DNA of 64,000 bases from the NCBI GenBank assembly GCA_029210545.1, contig JARGFV010000001.1, forward strand, positions 15,542 to 79,541, written 5' to 3'. The DNA comes from a bacterium (GTDB taxonomy: Bacteria > BMS3Abin14). This document shows positions 8,199-18,513 of the stretch, piece after piece; position 1 is the stretch's first letter; each line of letters starts with the position of its first letter. Below the pieces are notes generated by a model. It did not search any database. It was not told the origin of the DNA and was given only the letters and a program-made list of their open reading frames with translations. The position numbers and the translations under genes are program-made.

Positions 8199-9281
8199 TC
8201 ACCTCCGCCTTTTATATCCGGCGATGATCCCAAACCCCAGCCACGTGACGACCAGGCTCGACCCCCCATAACTCAAAAGCGGCATCGGCAAACCCACCAC
8301 CGGCAAAAGCCCCGCGGCCATGGCCACGTTGATGGCCGCCTGCATGGCGAAAGCAAAGGTGATGCCCACCACCACCAGGAGGGAAAACCTCGTCCTGGTG
8401 AACTCCACAAAACTCAACAGGTAAAGGGAAAGGAAAAGGACCAGCCCGAGCACCAGGAGGACCCCGAGGAACCCGAACTCCTCGGCAAGGACCGAGATGA
8501 TGAAATCGGTGTGCTGTTCGGGGATGAACCGGAGCTGGGACTGGGTCCCCTGCTGGAACCCCTTTCCGAGAAGCCCGCCTGATCCGATGGCGATCTTCGA
8601 CTGGACAACGTGATAGCCGGTGCCGAGGGGGTCCCTCTCGGGACTCAGAAAGTTGAGGATCCGGTTCCTCTGGTACTCCTTCAGTGCGAAAAAGAGGGAA
8701 GGCACTGCTGCCGCTGCCACAAGGGAAAGGGTGAGAATGGTCGACCAGCGAACTCCCACGAACAGGATCATGGCGGCGGAAATAAGGACCAGGAACATGG
8801 CGGTACCCAGGTCAGGCTGGGCGGCGACAGGGACAGCGTAGCCGGCAACCATCAGCAGCGGGATGGCGATCCCCTCCAGGCCGTAGGGCGGCTGAGCCTT
8901 CTGCCTGTTGAAGTAGCGGGCCAGCGCAAGGATAAGGATGATCTTGGCCATTTCTGAGGGCTGGAACGTCAGCCCTCCGGCATGGACCCACCTCTGCACC
9001 CCTCCCGACCACTTCCCCGCCACCGCGAGTCCGACGAGGACGGCAAACATCATACCGTAGAGCACATATGCTCCGCGCTGTAGATGCCGGCGGTCGGCGA
9101 AGTAGCCGAGAAAAAAAGCAGCCAAACCGATGGCAAGCCAGTATGCCTGACGGCCGCCGTAATGTTGGAAGGGCCCGCCCCGGGTGGCCGAACGGATGAC
9201 CATGATGCCGATTCCCGACAGGGCAACGGCACACCCTACCAGGATCGCATCCACCCGCATGGGGTTCCACAAACCTCTCAC
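8199..9281 (-). CDS. rodA: Rod-shape peptidoglycan glycosyltransferase RodA
   Basis: A 360-residue SEDS-family membrane protein that polymerises lipid II during cell elongation together with PBP2. Ten or so membrane spans are evident. Family signatures include LAALLVGLGL-like helices, WVHAGGLTFQPSEMAKI (the conserved QPSE motif), QPDLGTA, and LPMPLLSYGGSSL near the C terminus. The GTG start at 9281 overlaps the PBP2 stop codon as GTGA, giving translational coupling and confirming the start. It is the last gene of the mreBCD-mrdA-rodA operon. Length and motifs are complete. Confidence 0.96.
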   Translation of the reverse strand: MRGLWNPMRVDAILVGCAVALSGIGIMVIRSATRGGPFQHYGGRQAYWLAIGLAAFFLGYFADRRHLQRGAYVLYGMMFAVLVGLAVAGKWSGGVQRWVHAGGLTFQPSEMAKIILILALARYFNRQKAQPPYGLEGIAIPLLMVAGYAVPVAAQPDLGTAMFLVLISAAMILFVGVRWSTILTLSLVAAAAVPSLFFALKEYQRNRILNFLSPERDPLGTGYHVVQSKIAIGSGGLLGKGFQQGTQSQLRFIPEQHTDFIISVLAEEFGFLGVLLVLGLVLFLSLYLLSFVEFTRTRFSLLVVVGITFAFAMQAAINVAMAAGLLPVVGLPMPLLSYGGSSLVVTWLGFGIIAGYKRRR

Positions 9282-11149
9282 CGCGCTCCCCCTGCTTCCA
9301 CCGCTCCGGAAATGTTTTCAGGATAATACTCGGCGTACCGCTTGAACATCCGCGCCACGATGGGCGCGGCAGCCGAAGAACCGTGCCCTCCATGTTCGAC
9401 CACCACTGCCGCAGCCACCCGGGGCCTGTCCACCGGGGCGAAGGCCGCGAACCACGCGTGGTCTTTCAGTTCATAGGGGATATTTCCCTCACCCCCGGCC
9501 ACCGATTCCTGGAGTCTCACGACCTGGGAGGTGCCGGTCTTCCCCGCTACCGGGATGCCTGAGATGCGGGCGATCCGTCCCGTTCCCCTGTCGTCGGAAA
9601 CCACCCCCTCGAGAGCTTTCACGATCCGATCCCACACCTCCTGTCCGATCTCCGACTCTCTCCTGACTGCAGGGTCCCTGCGGTACAGTTCCTGCCCCTT
9701 AACATCCTCACACCGGCTCACAATGAACGGGTCCATCTGGACACCCCGCCTGGCCACCGTGGCGTAAAGGGCCGCCAGCTGAAGAGGCGTCACCAGCACG
9801 TAACCCTGGCCGATGGCCGCGGACAGGGTCTCCCCTGGAAACCACACCTCGCCCCTGGAGTTCAACTTCCAGTCCGGGGAGGGAACGAGGCCCACAGCCT
9901 CGCCCGGGATGTCGATCCCCGTTTTCCGCCCCAGTCCGAGGGCCGAAGCCCAGCGTGCCATGGCATCGATCCCCATCCTCTCCCCGACCTGGTAGAAATA
10001 GACATCGCACGACTCCACCACGGCACGCTGCAGGTCCACCTTTCCATGCCCCTGCGGTTTCCAGTCCCTGTAGACCCTTTTTCCGTAGCTGTACCCGCCG
10101 GAACAGAGGAGGCGTTCATCAGGGTCTATAGCGCCTTCCATGAGAGCGGCAATGGCAGTGACGACCTTGAAGGTGGAACCGGGCGGGTACATCCCCTGCA
10201 CAGCCCTGCTCTGCAGGGGGTGGCCGGGGTCGAGGATGATCTCGTTCCACCGCTCATCAGTAAGACGAAGGGAAAATTCATTGGGGTCGAAGGCCGGCGT
10301 GCTCACCATGGCCAGGACTTCTCCCGTGGTCGCATCGAGGAAAACGCCGGCCCCTCTCATCCCGGAAAGTTCCTGCTCCAGAGCCTTCTGGAGGCGAAGG
10401 TCGATAGTCAGGGTCAGGTTCGCGCCAGGGACAGGCTCTGTGGCTCCCAGGATATTGAGTTCCCTTCCACGGGCGTCTACCTCGACCTGCCGCCCGCCAT
10501 CGCGCCCCGTGAGAAAACGGTCATAGGCAAGCTCCAGGGCGTACTTTCCTACCGTGTCCCCCTTGCGAATCCCCTCATAACGGCCCGAGTCCAGCTGAGC
10601 CCTCGAGATCTCGCCAACATAACCGAGGAGATGTGCCGCCACCTGACCGTAAGGATAATACCTTCGCGGAACCACGACCAGGCGGGATCCCGGGAACCTC
10701 TCCTGGTCGGCTTCGAAAAGGGCGACCTCAACATCCTCCAGGTGCTCGAATATCCGGACGGCCCGGTAGGGCGCTCCCGAGGAACTGCCCTTGAAAAGAG
10801 CGACCGCCTCCTTCGGGTCCCTTCCCAGCAAACGGGCAAGGGAGAGGATCTGACCTTCCCTGTCCTTGTCCATGTCCTCGGGAATGAGAGCGATCGAGTA
10901 TTCAGGGCTGCTGTCGGCGAGGATCACACCGTTGCGGTCGGTGATGATCCCCCTGGTGGCCTTCATCTCGACGAGGCGGATCCGGTTGTTGTCAGCCAGT
11001 TTCTGGTAGCGGGAGTGCTGAAGGACCTGCAGATGCCAGAAGTAGAGGAGGATCAGGAGAAAGACCAGGGTGATGACGCCCATGGTGACGGCCAACCTGC
11101 GCTCGATACCCTGCAGCGTCTCACCGGGTCGCTTTGAGAACGAACCCAT
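9278..11149 (-). CDS. mrdA: Penicillin-binding protein 2, elongation transpeptidase
   Basis: A 623-residue class B PBP that crosslinks peptidoglycan of the side wall. It has an N-terminal membrane anchor at about 22-43, a dimerisation/pedestal region (RGIITDRNGVILA), and a transpeptidase domain with SxxK at S325-K328 (PPGSTFK), SxD at S380-D382 (ESCDVYFY, the form usual in PBP2) and KTG at 537-539 (AGKTGTSQ). It starts 2 bp after the mreD stop and overlaps rodA by 4 bp. All catalytic residues are present. Confidence 0.97.
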   Translation of the reverse strand: MGSFSKRPGETLQGIERRLAVTMGVITLVFLLILLYFWHLQVLQHSRYQKLADNNRIRLVEMKATRGIITDRNGVILADSSPEYSIALIPEDMDKDREGQILSLARLLGRDPKEAVALFKGSSSGAPYRAVRIFEHLEDVEVALFEADQERFPGSRLVVVPRRYYPYGQVAAHLLGYVGEISRAQLDSGRYEGIRKGDTVGKYALELAYDRFLTGRDGGRQVEVDARGRELNILGATEPVPGANLTLTIDLRLQKALEQELSGMRGAGVFLDATTGEVLAMVSTPAFDPNEFSLRLTDERWNEIILDPGHPLQSRAVQGMYPPGSTFKVVTAIAALMEGAIDPDERLLCSGGYSYGKRVYRDWKPQGHGKVDLQRAVVESCDVYFYQVGERMGIDAMARWASALGLGRKTGIDIPGEAVGLVPSPDWKLNSRGEVWFPGETLSAAIGQGYVLVTPLQLAALYATVARRGVQMDPFIVSRCEDVKGQELYRRDPAVRRESEIGQEVWDRIVKALEGVVSDDRGTGRIARISGIPVAGKTGTSQVVRLQESVAGGEGNIPYELKDHAWFAAFAPVDRPRVAAAVVVEHGGHGSSAAAPIVARMFKRYAEYYPENISGAVEAGGAR

Positions 11150-11151
11150 GA

Positions 11152-11667
11152 CTAGTCTCCCAGCCTGATCTCCTCCTCTGGCCGGATCCCGAAGGAGGTT
11201 TCAAACCGATCGAGGAGAATATGGATGAACAAGGCTGCGGCAGTGTTGCCCGTAAGGGCCCAGAGGAACTCGGCAGACAGCAGGGGAGGGTAAGGCTGCG
11301 CGAACAGGACCAGGGTGGAGATCTTGACGAGGAGAAAGGCAAGAACCGCTCCCGCGATGGAGATCGATCTGTGTGCGGTGCTGCGAACGAAAAATTTTTC
11401 CCTCAACAACCCTCCCGTAAACCCGGCCACGACCATGGCCATTCCGTTGAACCCCAGGACCCCTCCACTCAGGGCGTCCTGGAGATAACCGAGGATCAGA
11501 CCCGACACCATCCCGGAACTCTTGCCCCGGGTCAAGGCGATGTGAACCACGATCACGAGGGGAAGGTCGACACCCTGGGTCACCCACTGCGGGAAGATCA
11601 TCGGGATCCCGGCAGACTGGAGCAGGAGGGCCAGGGCAAAGAGTAAGGGCAGGTACAGGAACCTCAT
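11152..11667 (-). CDS. mreD: Rod shape-determining protein MreD
   Basis: A 171-residue hydrophobic protein with five or six membrane spans. It sits between mreC and mrdA, where MreD is expected. It starts MRFLYLPLLFALALLLQ and contains the moderately conserved region SGMVSGLILGYLQDALSGG, in which the D-x-L-S-G segment is typical of MreD. The start overlaps the mreC stop codon by 4 bp. MreD is part of the membrane core that links MreB filaments to RodA/PBP2. Sequence conservation in this family is low, so the assignment rests largely on context. Confidence 0.93.
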   Translation of the reverse strand: MRFLYLPLLFALALLLQSAGIPMIFPQWVTQGVDLPLVIVVHIALTRGKSSGMVSGLILGYLQDALSGGVLGFNGMAMVVAGFTGGLLREKFFVRSTAHRSISIAGAVLAFLLVKISTLVLFAQPYPPLLSAEFLWALTGNTAAALFIHILLDRFETSFGIRPEEEIRLGD

Positions 11668-12518
11668 TCCCCGATCTCCACCGGTTGGGGTCGAATGATG
11701 AGGACATCCTCGAGACGTGTCAGAGGCGCTTTGGGCAGCATCTTGGCATACTGGTAGAGCCCGTAATTCTTCTTCAGGACCTGGGTGATCTTCCCGATCT
11801 CGATTCCCCTGGGGTAAACCCCCGCCAGACCGCTGGTGATGACGGTATCCTCCTCCCGCACATCCTCGGTACGGTCGAGATACTTAAGCTGGCAGGTACC
11901 CGAGTTCTCTCCTTCCAGGACAGCCCGGGCTCTTGAACGGCTCGCCAGTACGGGGACCCTGGAAGAACGGTCGATGATAAGCCTGACAATGGAGCTGTGA
12001 GGGGCGACAGCCATGACCCTTCCCACCAGTCCGTCCGGCACGACGACGGGCATGCCCCTTTCGACCCCCTCTTCGGATCCCCGGTTGACGACGATGGTCC
12101 TGGTCCATGGATCGGGAGACTCACCGATGACCCGGGCCGCCATCCCTGTCAAACCGGCCTCCGACCGGTAGATCGCAAACTCTTCCAGGCGCCCGGCACG
12201 GTAAAGTTCCTCCCTCACCTCCTGGATCTCGCTCCGGAGCCGGTTGATCTCCTCCCTGAGAAGCTCGTTCTCGGTCCTGGTGTCTACGAGGAACAGGTAA
12301 TCGTTCCAGAATCCGTTGACACCGCCCACAACCGCGCCAAGGGCCGCCTGAAAGGGGGAGATGACGGTGATAACGCTCCGCCGGAAATAGCTCATACCGG
12401 TGGGATCACGAACCTGCCTTGAGATGGCGATCAGGGAAAGGATGACCAGGACCGCCAGAAGCAGCCCTTCCCTGTGGCGCGTCAGGAAATCGCGCATGGG
12501 GCTGCCCGGGGCCGGCAT
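11664..12518 (-). CDS. mreC: Rod shape-determining protein MreC
   Basis: A 284-residue periplasmic scaffold with one N-terminal membrane segment (about 19-37, LLLAVLVILSLIAISR), a coiled coil (about 78-108, ELLREEINRLRSEIQEVREE) and the paired beta-barrel domain of MreC (MAARVIGESPDPWTRTIVVN, then GMPVVVPDGLVGRV). It contacts PBP2 and MreD. It lies 4 bp after mreB. The first ATG was kept. An internal ATG seven codons later is also possible, and neither has a strong ribosome site, which fits translational coupling. Confidence 0.96.
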   Translation of the reverse strand: MPAPGSPMRDFLTRHREGLLLAVLVILSLIAISRQVRDPTGMSYFRRSVITVISPFQAALGAVVGGVNGFWNDYLFLVDTRTENELLREEINRLRSEIQEVREELYRAGRLEEFAIYRSEAGLTGMAARVIGESPDPWTRTIVVNRGSEEGVERGMPVVVPDGLVGRVMAVAPHSSIVRLIIDRSSRVPVLASRSRARAVLEGENSGTCQLKYLDRTEDVREEDTVITSGLAGVYPRGIEIGKITQVLKKNYGLYQYAKMLPKAPLTRLEDVLIIRPQPVEIGE

Positions 12519-12522
12519 GGGA

Positions 12523-14106
<1,584 letters not shown>

Positions 14107-16011
14107 ATGCTCGAGTTCATGAGAAAAAACGCCGGATCGTGGGTCATCAAGATCCTGCTCTTCGGTATCGTGATCGTCTTTGCATTCTGGGGGGTTGGTT
14201 CATACTCGAACCGGGACGCCAACACGGTCCTGACAATCGGCGACGTCCGGGTTCCCTACAACGAGTATCGAGACATGTACAACACCCTGGTCGAAACCTA
14301 CCGGGGAATCTACGAGAACCTGGATTCGGCCACCCTGGATTTCCTTGATATCAGGGGACAGGCCGTGGAGAAGCTCAAGGAGCGATACCTGCTTCTGGAA
14401 GCGGCCCGCCGCCTTGACGTGGACGTTGCGGGTGAGGAGGTAGCGGCCCGGATAGCCAACACACCGGCTTTTCAGGAGAATGGGGGGTTCTCCCCGCGGA
14501 GGTACCAGCTTTTTCTGGACATTAACCGGATGACCCCCGAGGCCTATGAATCGTCCCTTGCCAGGGAGATCGCTATTGGCAAGGTCACAACTCTTATCCG
14601 CTCCACGGCAGTTATCACTCCCCAGGAGGTGAATGACAACCTCCATCTCCTGACGCGCAAGGCCAGAACCAGGATCCTCCGGTTCGACCCAAACGATTTT
14701 GTTCGCGACCTCCCCGAACCTGTCGAAGAGGAACTGATGGACTTTTTCGAGGTGAACATCGAATCGTACCGGATCCCGGAAATGTTCCGGCAGAACATAG
14801 CCATCATCGACCCCGCACAGGCCGAACCTGACGCTGCAGTGACCGTGGAGGAGATCGAGGACTGGTATGAGGACCAGGAAGCGGAGTACACCGAACCGGC
14901 CGCCTACAGGATCAGCCACATCCTCTTCGCCCTACCCCGCGATGCCTCAGCCGAGAGCATCAGTGCCGTCAGGGTCCGGGCTGAGGAAGTTGTCGGGAGG
15001 ATCAGGGATGGCAAGATCGATTTTGCCAGCGCGGTCCGGCAATACTCGGATGACGTGGCATCCTCCGGAAAGGGAGGCAACCTGGGGCTTTTCAAGGAAG
15101 GCGAGATGGACCGCTCCATCAGGGACGCCGTCAGCGGCCTTGAGACTGATGAAGTCACCGATCCGATCCCGACTTCCAGCGGATTCGAGGTGATCCGGCT
15201 CGACAGTTTCCGCGAGAGCAGGCTCATCCCCTTCGATGAGGTCCGCAACGCCATCGAGAAACAGATTCGGAAGGAAAAGGCTTTCGAGATCTCATACGAC
15301 CTGGCTGACGATCTCCTGGATGAGGTGCTCGGTTCGGACGAGTCCCTCGATAAACTGGCCAAAGCCAGGGGACTCATGACCATCACCACGCCCCTTTTCA
15401 GCCGGGATTCCGCTCTGGAGACAATGGAATTGCCCGCTGAGCTGCTGAAAGCTGCCTTTGACACCGAGGTGGATGAGGTCGGAGACATCTACGAGCGGGG
15501 AGGCAAACTGTACCTGTTCCAGACCATTGAGAGGAACCCATCCTACCTGCCTGAACTGGACAAGGTCAGGGATAATGTACTGGGAAGCTTTCTTGTCAGC
15601 AAAGCCATGGACCTGGCCCTTGCCAGGGCTCAGGAGTTCCGTGAGGCTCTCGAGGGCGGCCGTTCTCTTGCCTCCATGGCAAGGGATATGAAAAGGCAGC
15701 CCATCGAACCGGAACCGTTCACCATCCTGGACGCCTCCATCGCCGGGGTCGACGATGCCGAACCTGTCATCCACACCGCCTTCGCCATCGGTCAGCCCGG
15801 AGGATCAGCTGTCGCCTCCGGACGTCAGGCCCACTACCTAGTGATCCTTGACGGGTTCGTGGACGCCGATGAAGCGGAGCTTGCCGAAAAACGGGCCACT
15901 GTTGAGGAGTCCCTCAGGTCCCAGCGGGAACTGGACCTTCTCAACGGCTACATCCAGGCCCTCAAGGATGAGATGGCGGACCAGATCGTGGTAAACGAAC
16001 AACTGCTTTAA
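14107..16011 (+). CDS. ppiD: PpiD-type periplasmic folding factor (SurA-N plus parvulin domain)
   Basis: A 634-residue inner-membrane-anchored chaperone/peptidyl-prolyl isomerase. It has a short cytoplasmic start (MLEFMRKNAGSWVIK), one membrane helix (about 14-32, ILLFGIVIVFAFWGVGS), a SurA-N-like region (about 40-220) and a parvulin domain at about 265-370 (YRISHILFALP, FASAVRQYSDD, GGNLGLFKEGEM, TSSGFEVIRL). A second degenerate C-terminal region follows. This is the usual PpiD layout and length. AACGGAGGG precedes the ATG. It is monocistronic, with a terminator just downstream. It helps outer-membrane and periplasmic proteins fold as they leave the Sec translocon. Confidence 0.9.
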   Translation: MLEFMRKNAGSWVIKILLFGIVIVFAFWGVGSYSNRDANTVLTIGDVRVPYNEYRDMYNTLVETYRGIYENLDSATLDFLDIRGQAVEKLKERYLLLEAARRLDVDVAGEEVAARIANTPAFQENGGFSPRRYQLFLDINRMTPEAYESSLAREIAIGKVTTLIRSTAVITPQEVNDNLHLLTRKARTRILRFDPNDFVRDLPEPVEEELMDFFEVNIESYRIPEMFRQNIAIIDPAQAEPDAAVTVEEIEDWYEDQEAEYTEPAAYRISHILFALPRDASAESISAVRVRAEEVVGRIRDGKIDFASAVRQYSDDVASSGKGGNLGLFKEGEMDRSIRDAVSGLETDEVTDPIPTSSGFEVIRLDSFRESRLIPFDEVRNAIEKQIRKEKAFEISYDLADDLLDEVLGSDESLDKLAKARGLMTITTPLFSRDSALETMELPAELLKAAFDTEVDEVGDIYERGGKLYLFQTIERNPSYLPELDKVRDNVLGSFLVSKAMDLALARAQEFREALEGGRSLASMARDMKRQPIEPEPFTILDASIAGVDDAEPVIHTAFAIGQPGGSAVASGRQAHYLVILDGFVDADEAELAEKRATVEESLRSQRELDLLNGYIQALKDEMADQIVVNEQLL

Positions 16012-16055
16012 TAAAAGTATCCAGTAGTCAGTAAACAGAGGTCAGTAGAAAAAGC

Positions 16056-16088
16056 AAAGACCCGGTTGCCGTTGGCGACCGGGTCTTA
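16056..16088. terminator. Hairpin terminator between ppiD and the methyltransferase pseudogene
   Basis: AAGACCCGGT pairs with ACCGGGTCTT around a short loop, preceded by AAAAAG and followed by ATTACCTTT. It lies between convergent genes and could stop transcription from both sides. Heptameric tracts (CAGTAGT-like at 16022-16049 and ACTGATT-like at 16118-16140) flank it. Confidence 0.75.
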
Positions 16089-16122
16089 TTACCTTTACTG
16101 ATCAATGCCTACCGGATACTGA

Positions 16123-17118
16123 TTACTGCCTACTGATTACTTTTCTCAGCACCCACATCCCCTTCTCATCTGTGTAGCTTTGCACTCTTCCATCCACAAC
16201 CTCGACCTGGAGCTGCTTTCCGATGCCGGGTGAGGCCTCGAGAAACCTTTCCTCCAGAGCCTTCACACCTTTATCTTCCAGTCCGACCCTCCGTGCCCAC
16301 TCCTCGAAGGGATGGGTACGGCTGAACAGATCAAAAGAGACGACCTCCAGACCAGCCTGGGCGATCAACCCTGCCCACCCATTGACCGTATCCGACCTGA
16401 CGTGACTCGGATCACGCTGTCGCTCCACCTCGTTGAGGAACCTGTCACATTCCGGGTCATCTGGAACGATACTGTCGATGATCACGGCACAGCCATCCCT
16501 GGCCAGGACACGCCTGACCTCGCGCAGGAAATTTTTCAGGGAGGGGAAATGATGTGGCGCGACGCGGCAGGTCAGAAGCTGGATACAACCGTTACCTAGG
16601 AGCCTGTCGGAGAACCCCATGCAGGCTCCTAGATATAGTTTTTCGGAAGTAGCATTTAGACCGAAAAAAACAAATATATGGCACATTTGGTAATTCACCG
16701 GAGTTATTTACCGGTTTAATGCTCTTGTTTTCAAGAAAAGACCCAAAAAAGGGCTTTCCGAAAAACCTACAGCAGCGTGTCAAGAGGTTTTCCGACACGC
16801 TGCCAGGGGCAGGTTCTCGGCCGACGACTGGACCAGCATCAGGTCCGTGATCCCGATCCCGGCAAGGTGTGTCCTCGTCACCTGGAGCATCTCCATGGTC
16901 AGGTCCAGCCCAATGCAGCGGCCCGACAGGGGAGCCGCCGCTCTTAACGCATGTCCGGCTCCCGTCGCGACATCCACGGTCAATGCCGGGCAATGCTCAT
17001 ACGCCACCTTCCGGATAAGGGCAAGGTCCGGTCCCGTTCCATGATCGGAACTCGAAAGATATCTGTCGGCACTTGCCGAGAAGGTATTCCGCGGATCACT
17101 GCTCCGGGCGGAGGTCAC
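16123..17118 (-). pseudogene. SAM-dependent methyltransferase, split by a family A element
   Basis: A UbiE-like class I methyltransferase in two halves in the same frame. The 5' half runs from GTG 17118 (overlapping the upstream stop as GTGA) with the SAM-binding motif VDVATGAGHALRA and IGLDLTMEMLQ, up to SSAENLPL. The 3' half resumes at about 16595 with GNGCIQLLTCRVAPHHF and continues to 16123 (REVRRVLARDGCAVIID). The 203-bp family A element plus a 4-bp duplication (207 bp, divisible by 3) lies between them and introduces stop codons. Removing it gives ENLPLGNGCIQLLTCRVAPHHF-type continuity, matching the usual ENLPFxDGSFDLVTCR pattern, split here for brevity. The enzyme should be non-functional. 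Its substrate is unknown. Confidence 0.85.
16596..16806. mobile_element. Family A miniature element, copy A2, inside a gene
   Basis: 203 bp between CTAG (16596-16599) and CCAG (16803-16806, a one-base variant of CTAG). The left hairpin pairs GGAGCCTG with CAGGCTCC. The right hairpin pairs AGCAGCGTGTC with GACACGCTGC. The ends are inverted repeats of about 20 bp: TAGGAGCCTGTCGGAGAACC against TAGCAGCGTGTCGGAAAACC-type sequence with the outer base pairs reading TGGCAG in this copy. Nearly identical to copy A4 at 61016, so it moved recently. No coding capacity. Confidence 0.9.
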
Positions 17119-18410
17119 AGCCCCAGCTCCAGTACGGTGATCGATTCGACATGGGATGTCTGTGGGAACATATCCAGAAGTTCCATGGTCCGGATACCGT
17201 AACCCGCCGCTGTCAGGCGCGCAAGGTCGCGAGCTAGGGTCGCAGGTTCGCACGAAACATATACGATTAGCGGGGGGGAGATCCTTGCGAGCTTTTCTAC
17301 CAGCGGAGCGGGGAGCCCCGTACGGGGAGGATCCGCCACGACCACGTCCCACCGATCGAAGGAGCCTGACAGGTACTCTGCCGCATCCGCAGTTACGAAC
17401 CGGCACCCATCAGGAGCGGCATCCATGGCATCCCTGACCGCACCGGGGGAAGATTCCACACCGAGGACCCTGAACCCCGCGGCGGCCGCCGGTATGCTCA
17501 AGTTGCCGTTGCCGCAGTAAAGATCCAGGAGGAGGCGTCCATCGCCGGGTCCGAGGTGATGCTCGACCCTCTCCACCAGGATCTCGTTCACAGCCGGATT
17601 GACCTGGAGAAACGTCCCCGGAGAGGCCTTCACTGGTTTCCCGCGCACCTTGAAATGCAGACCGCCCCCCCTGTCCGCAACGACCTTTCCCCTGTTCGCG
17701 ATACTGACCCCCTGGCCTGCGAGAGGGATACCGGCAGAAAGGAGGGCGGATTCAACGTTATCGAGGACCGCAGATCCCATCGACCGGCGGCGGCCCGGTT
17801 CGAAGACCCACATGGCGGTCATGCTTTCTGCCGCCGGGTCCGCCGCTAGCTCCAGGTCCCTCAAGCGCCCATCCACACCTCTCCCGTCCAGGGCCTCGCG
17901 AAGGACCTCAACGGTCCGGTTCAGGAGATCGGGCAGCAGCAGGCACTTCTCCCACGAGACCACGGCCCTTGAACTTCTCCGGTAAAAACCGAACCGCTTC
18001 CCATCGTACTTGAGCCTGATCCGATGCCGGTAGCCGAACTCGGCGGGAGAGCTGTGGACTTTAACCGGAACCACCTCCGGCAAACCGGCGATCCTCCCCA
18101 CCGTCTCCGAATAAACGGTCCTCTTCCACTGAAGCTGGGCAGGGTAGGGCAGATGCATCCACTGGCAACCGCCGCATTTCCCGAACCACGGGCACGGCGC
18201 TTCCCGTCTTTCACCTGACCGGCTGATGACAGAGCTGTCCCGGGCGAAAAGGACCCCGCGCGCCTTTCGAACCTCCTTCGGGATGACGACATCGCCTGGA
18301 GCTGTTAAAGGAACAAAAACAGGGTAGCCATCCAGGTGGCCCAGTCCATCACCACCGGATACGAGTTTTTCTATGAGAACCTTACATTTTGAGGACACCG
18401 GCTTATTCAT
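17115..18410 (-). CDS. RNA m5U methyltransferase, RlmD/TrmA family
   Basis: A 431-residue SAM-dependent RNA uridine C5-methyltransferase. It has an N-terminal TRAM domain (about 5-65, VLIEKLVSGGDGLGHLDGY) and an iron-sulfur Cys cluster (PCPWFGKCGGCQWMHL, plus a further Cys in WEKCLLL). The catalytic domain contains LLLDLYCGNGNLSIPAA (SAM motif), VVADPPRTGL and the catalytic Cys loop YVSCEPATLARDL. Start ATG 18410 has GGAAAG upstream. A longer frame exists but overlaps the divergent gene. Its stop overlaps the start of the split methyltransferase, so both belong to one transcript. The exact target (23S U1939, U747 or tRNA) cannot be told from sequence alone. Confidence 0.93.
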   Translation of the reverse strand: MNKPVSSKCKVLIEKLVSGGDGLGHLDGYPVFVPLTAPGDVVIPKEVRKARGVLFARDSSVISRSGERREAPCPWFGKCGGCQWMHLPYPAQLQWKRTVYSETVGRIAGLPEVVPVKVHSSPAEFGYRHRIRLKYDGKRFGFYRRSSRAVVSWEKCLLLPDLLNRTVEVLREALDGRGVDGRLRDLELAADPAAESMTAMWVFEPGRRRSMGSAVLDNVESALLSAGIPLAGQGVSIANRGKVVADRGGGLHFKVRGKPVKASPGTFLQVNPAVNEILVERVEHHLGPGDGRLLLDLYCGNGNLSIPAAAAGFRVLGVESSPGAVRDAMDAAPDGCRFVTADAAEYLSGSFDRWDVVVADPPRTGLPAPLVEKLARISPPLIVYVSCEPATLARDLARLTAAGYGIRTMELLDMFPQTSHVESITVLELGL

Positions 18411-18513
18411 GACAGCTTTCCGACAGATACACAGTAAAAAGTTGTCTTTTATGGCACCTTGGCTTACGCTATCACGGTCGTTACTGGTGGCAAATGACGG
18501 AGATTTATTGATA

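Noticed and set aside
8045-8227. Small plus-strand gene in the spacer before rodA
   Set aside because: No ribosome site, low-complexity DNA, and it runs into the rodA coding region on the other strand.
10046-11137. Plus-strand open frame of 363 codons
   Set aside because: Antisense to the penicillin-binding protein 2 gene with all its catalytic motifs.
16596-16806. Group II intron or retron fragment
   Set aside because: No reverse transcriptase, no intron domain V-like end; terminal inverted repeats and CTAG duplication indicate a DNA transposable element.
16780-17406. Separate 208-codon gene on the minus strand
   Set aside because: Its first part overlaps the RNA methyltransferase gene out of frame; the real start is GTG 17118, and it is the 5' half of the split methyltransferase.
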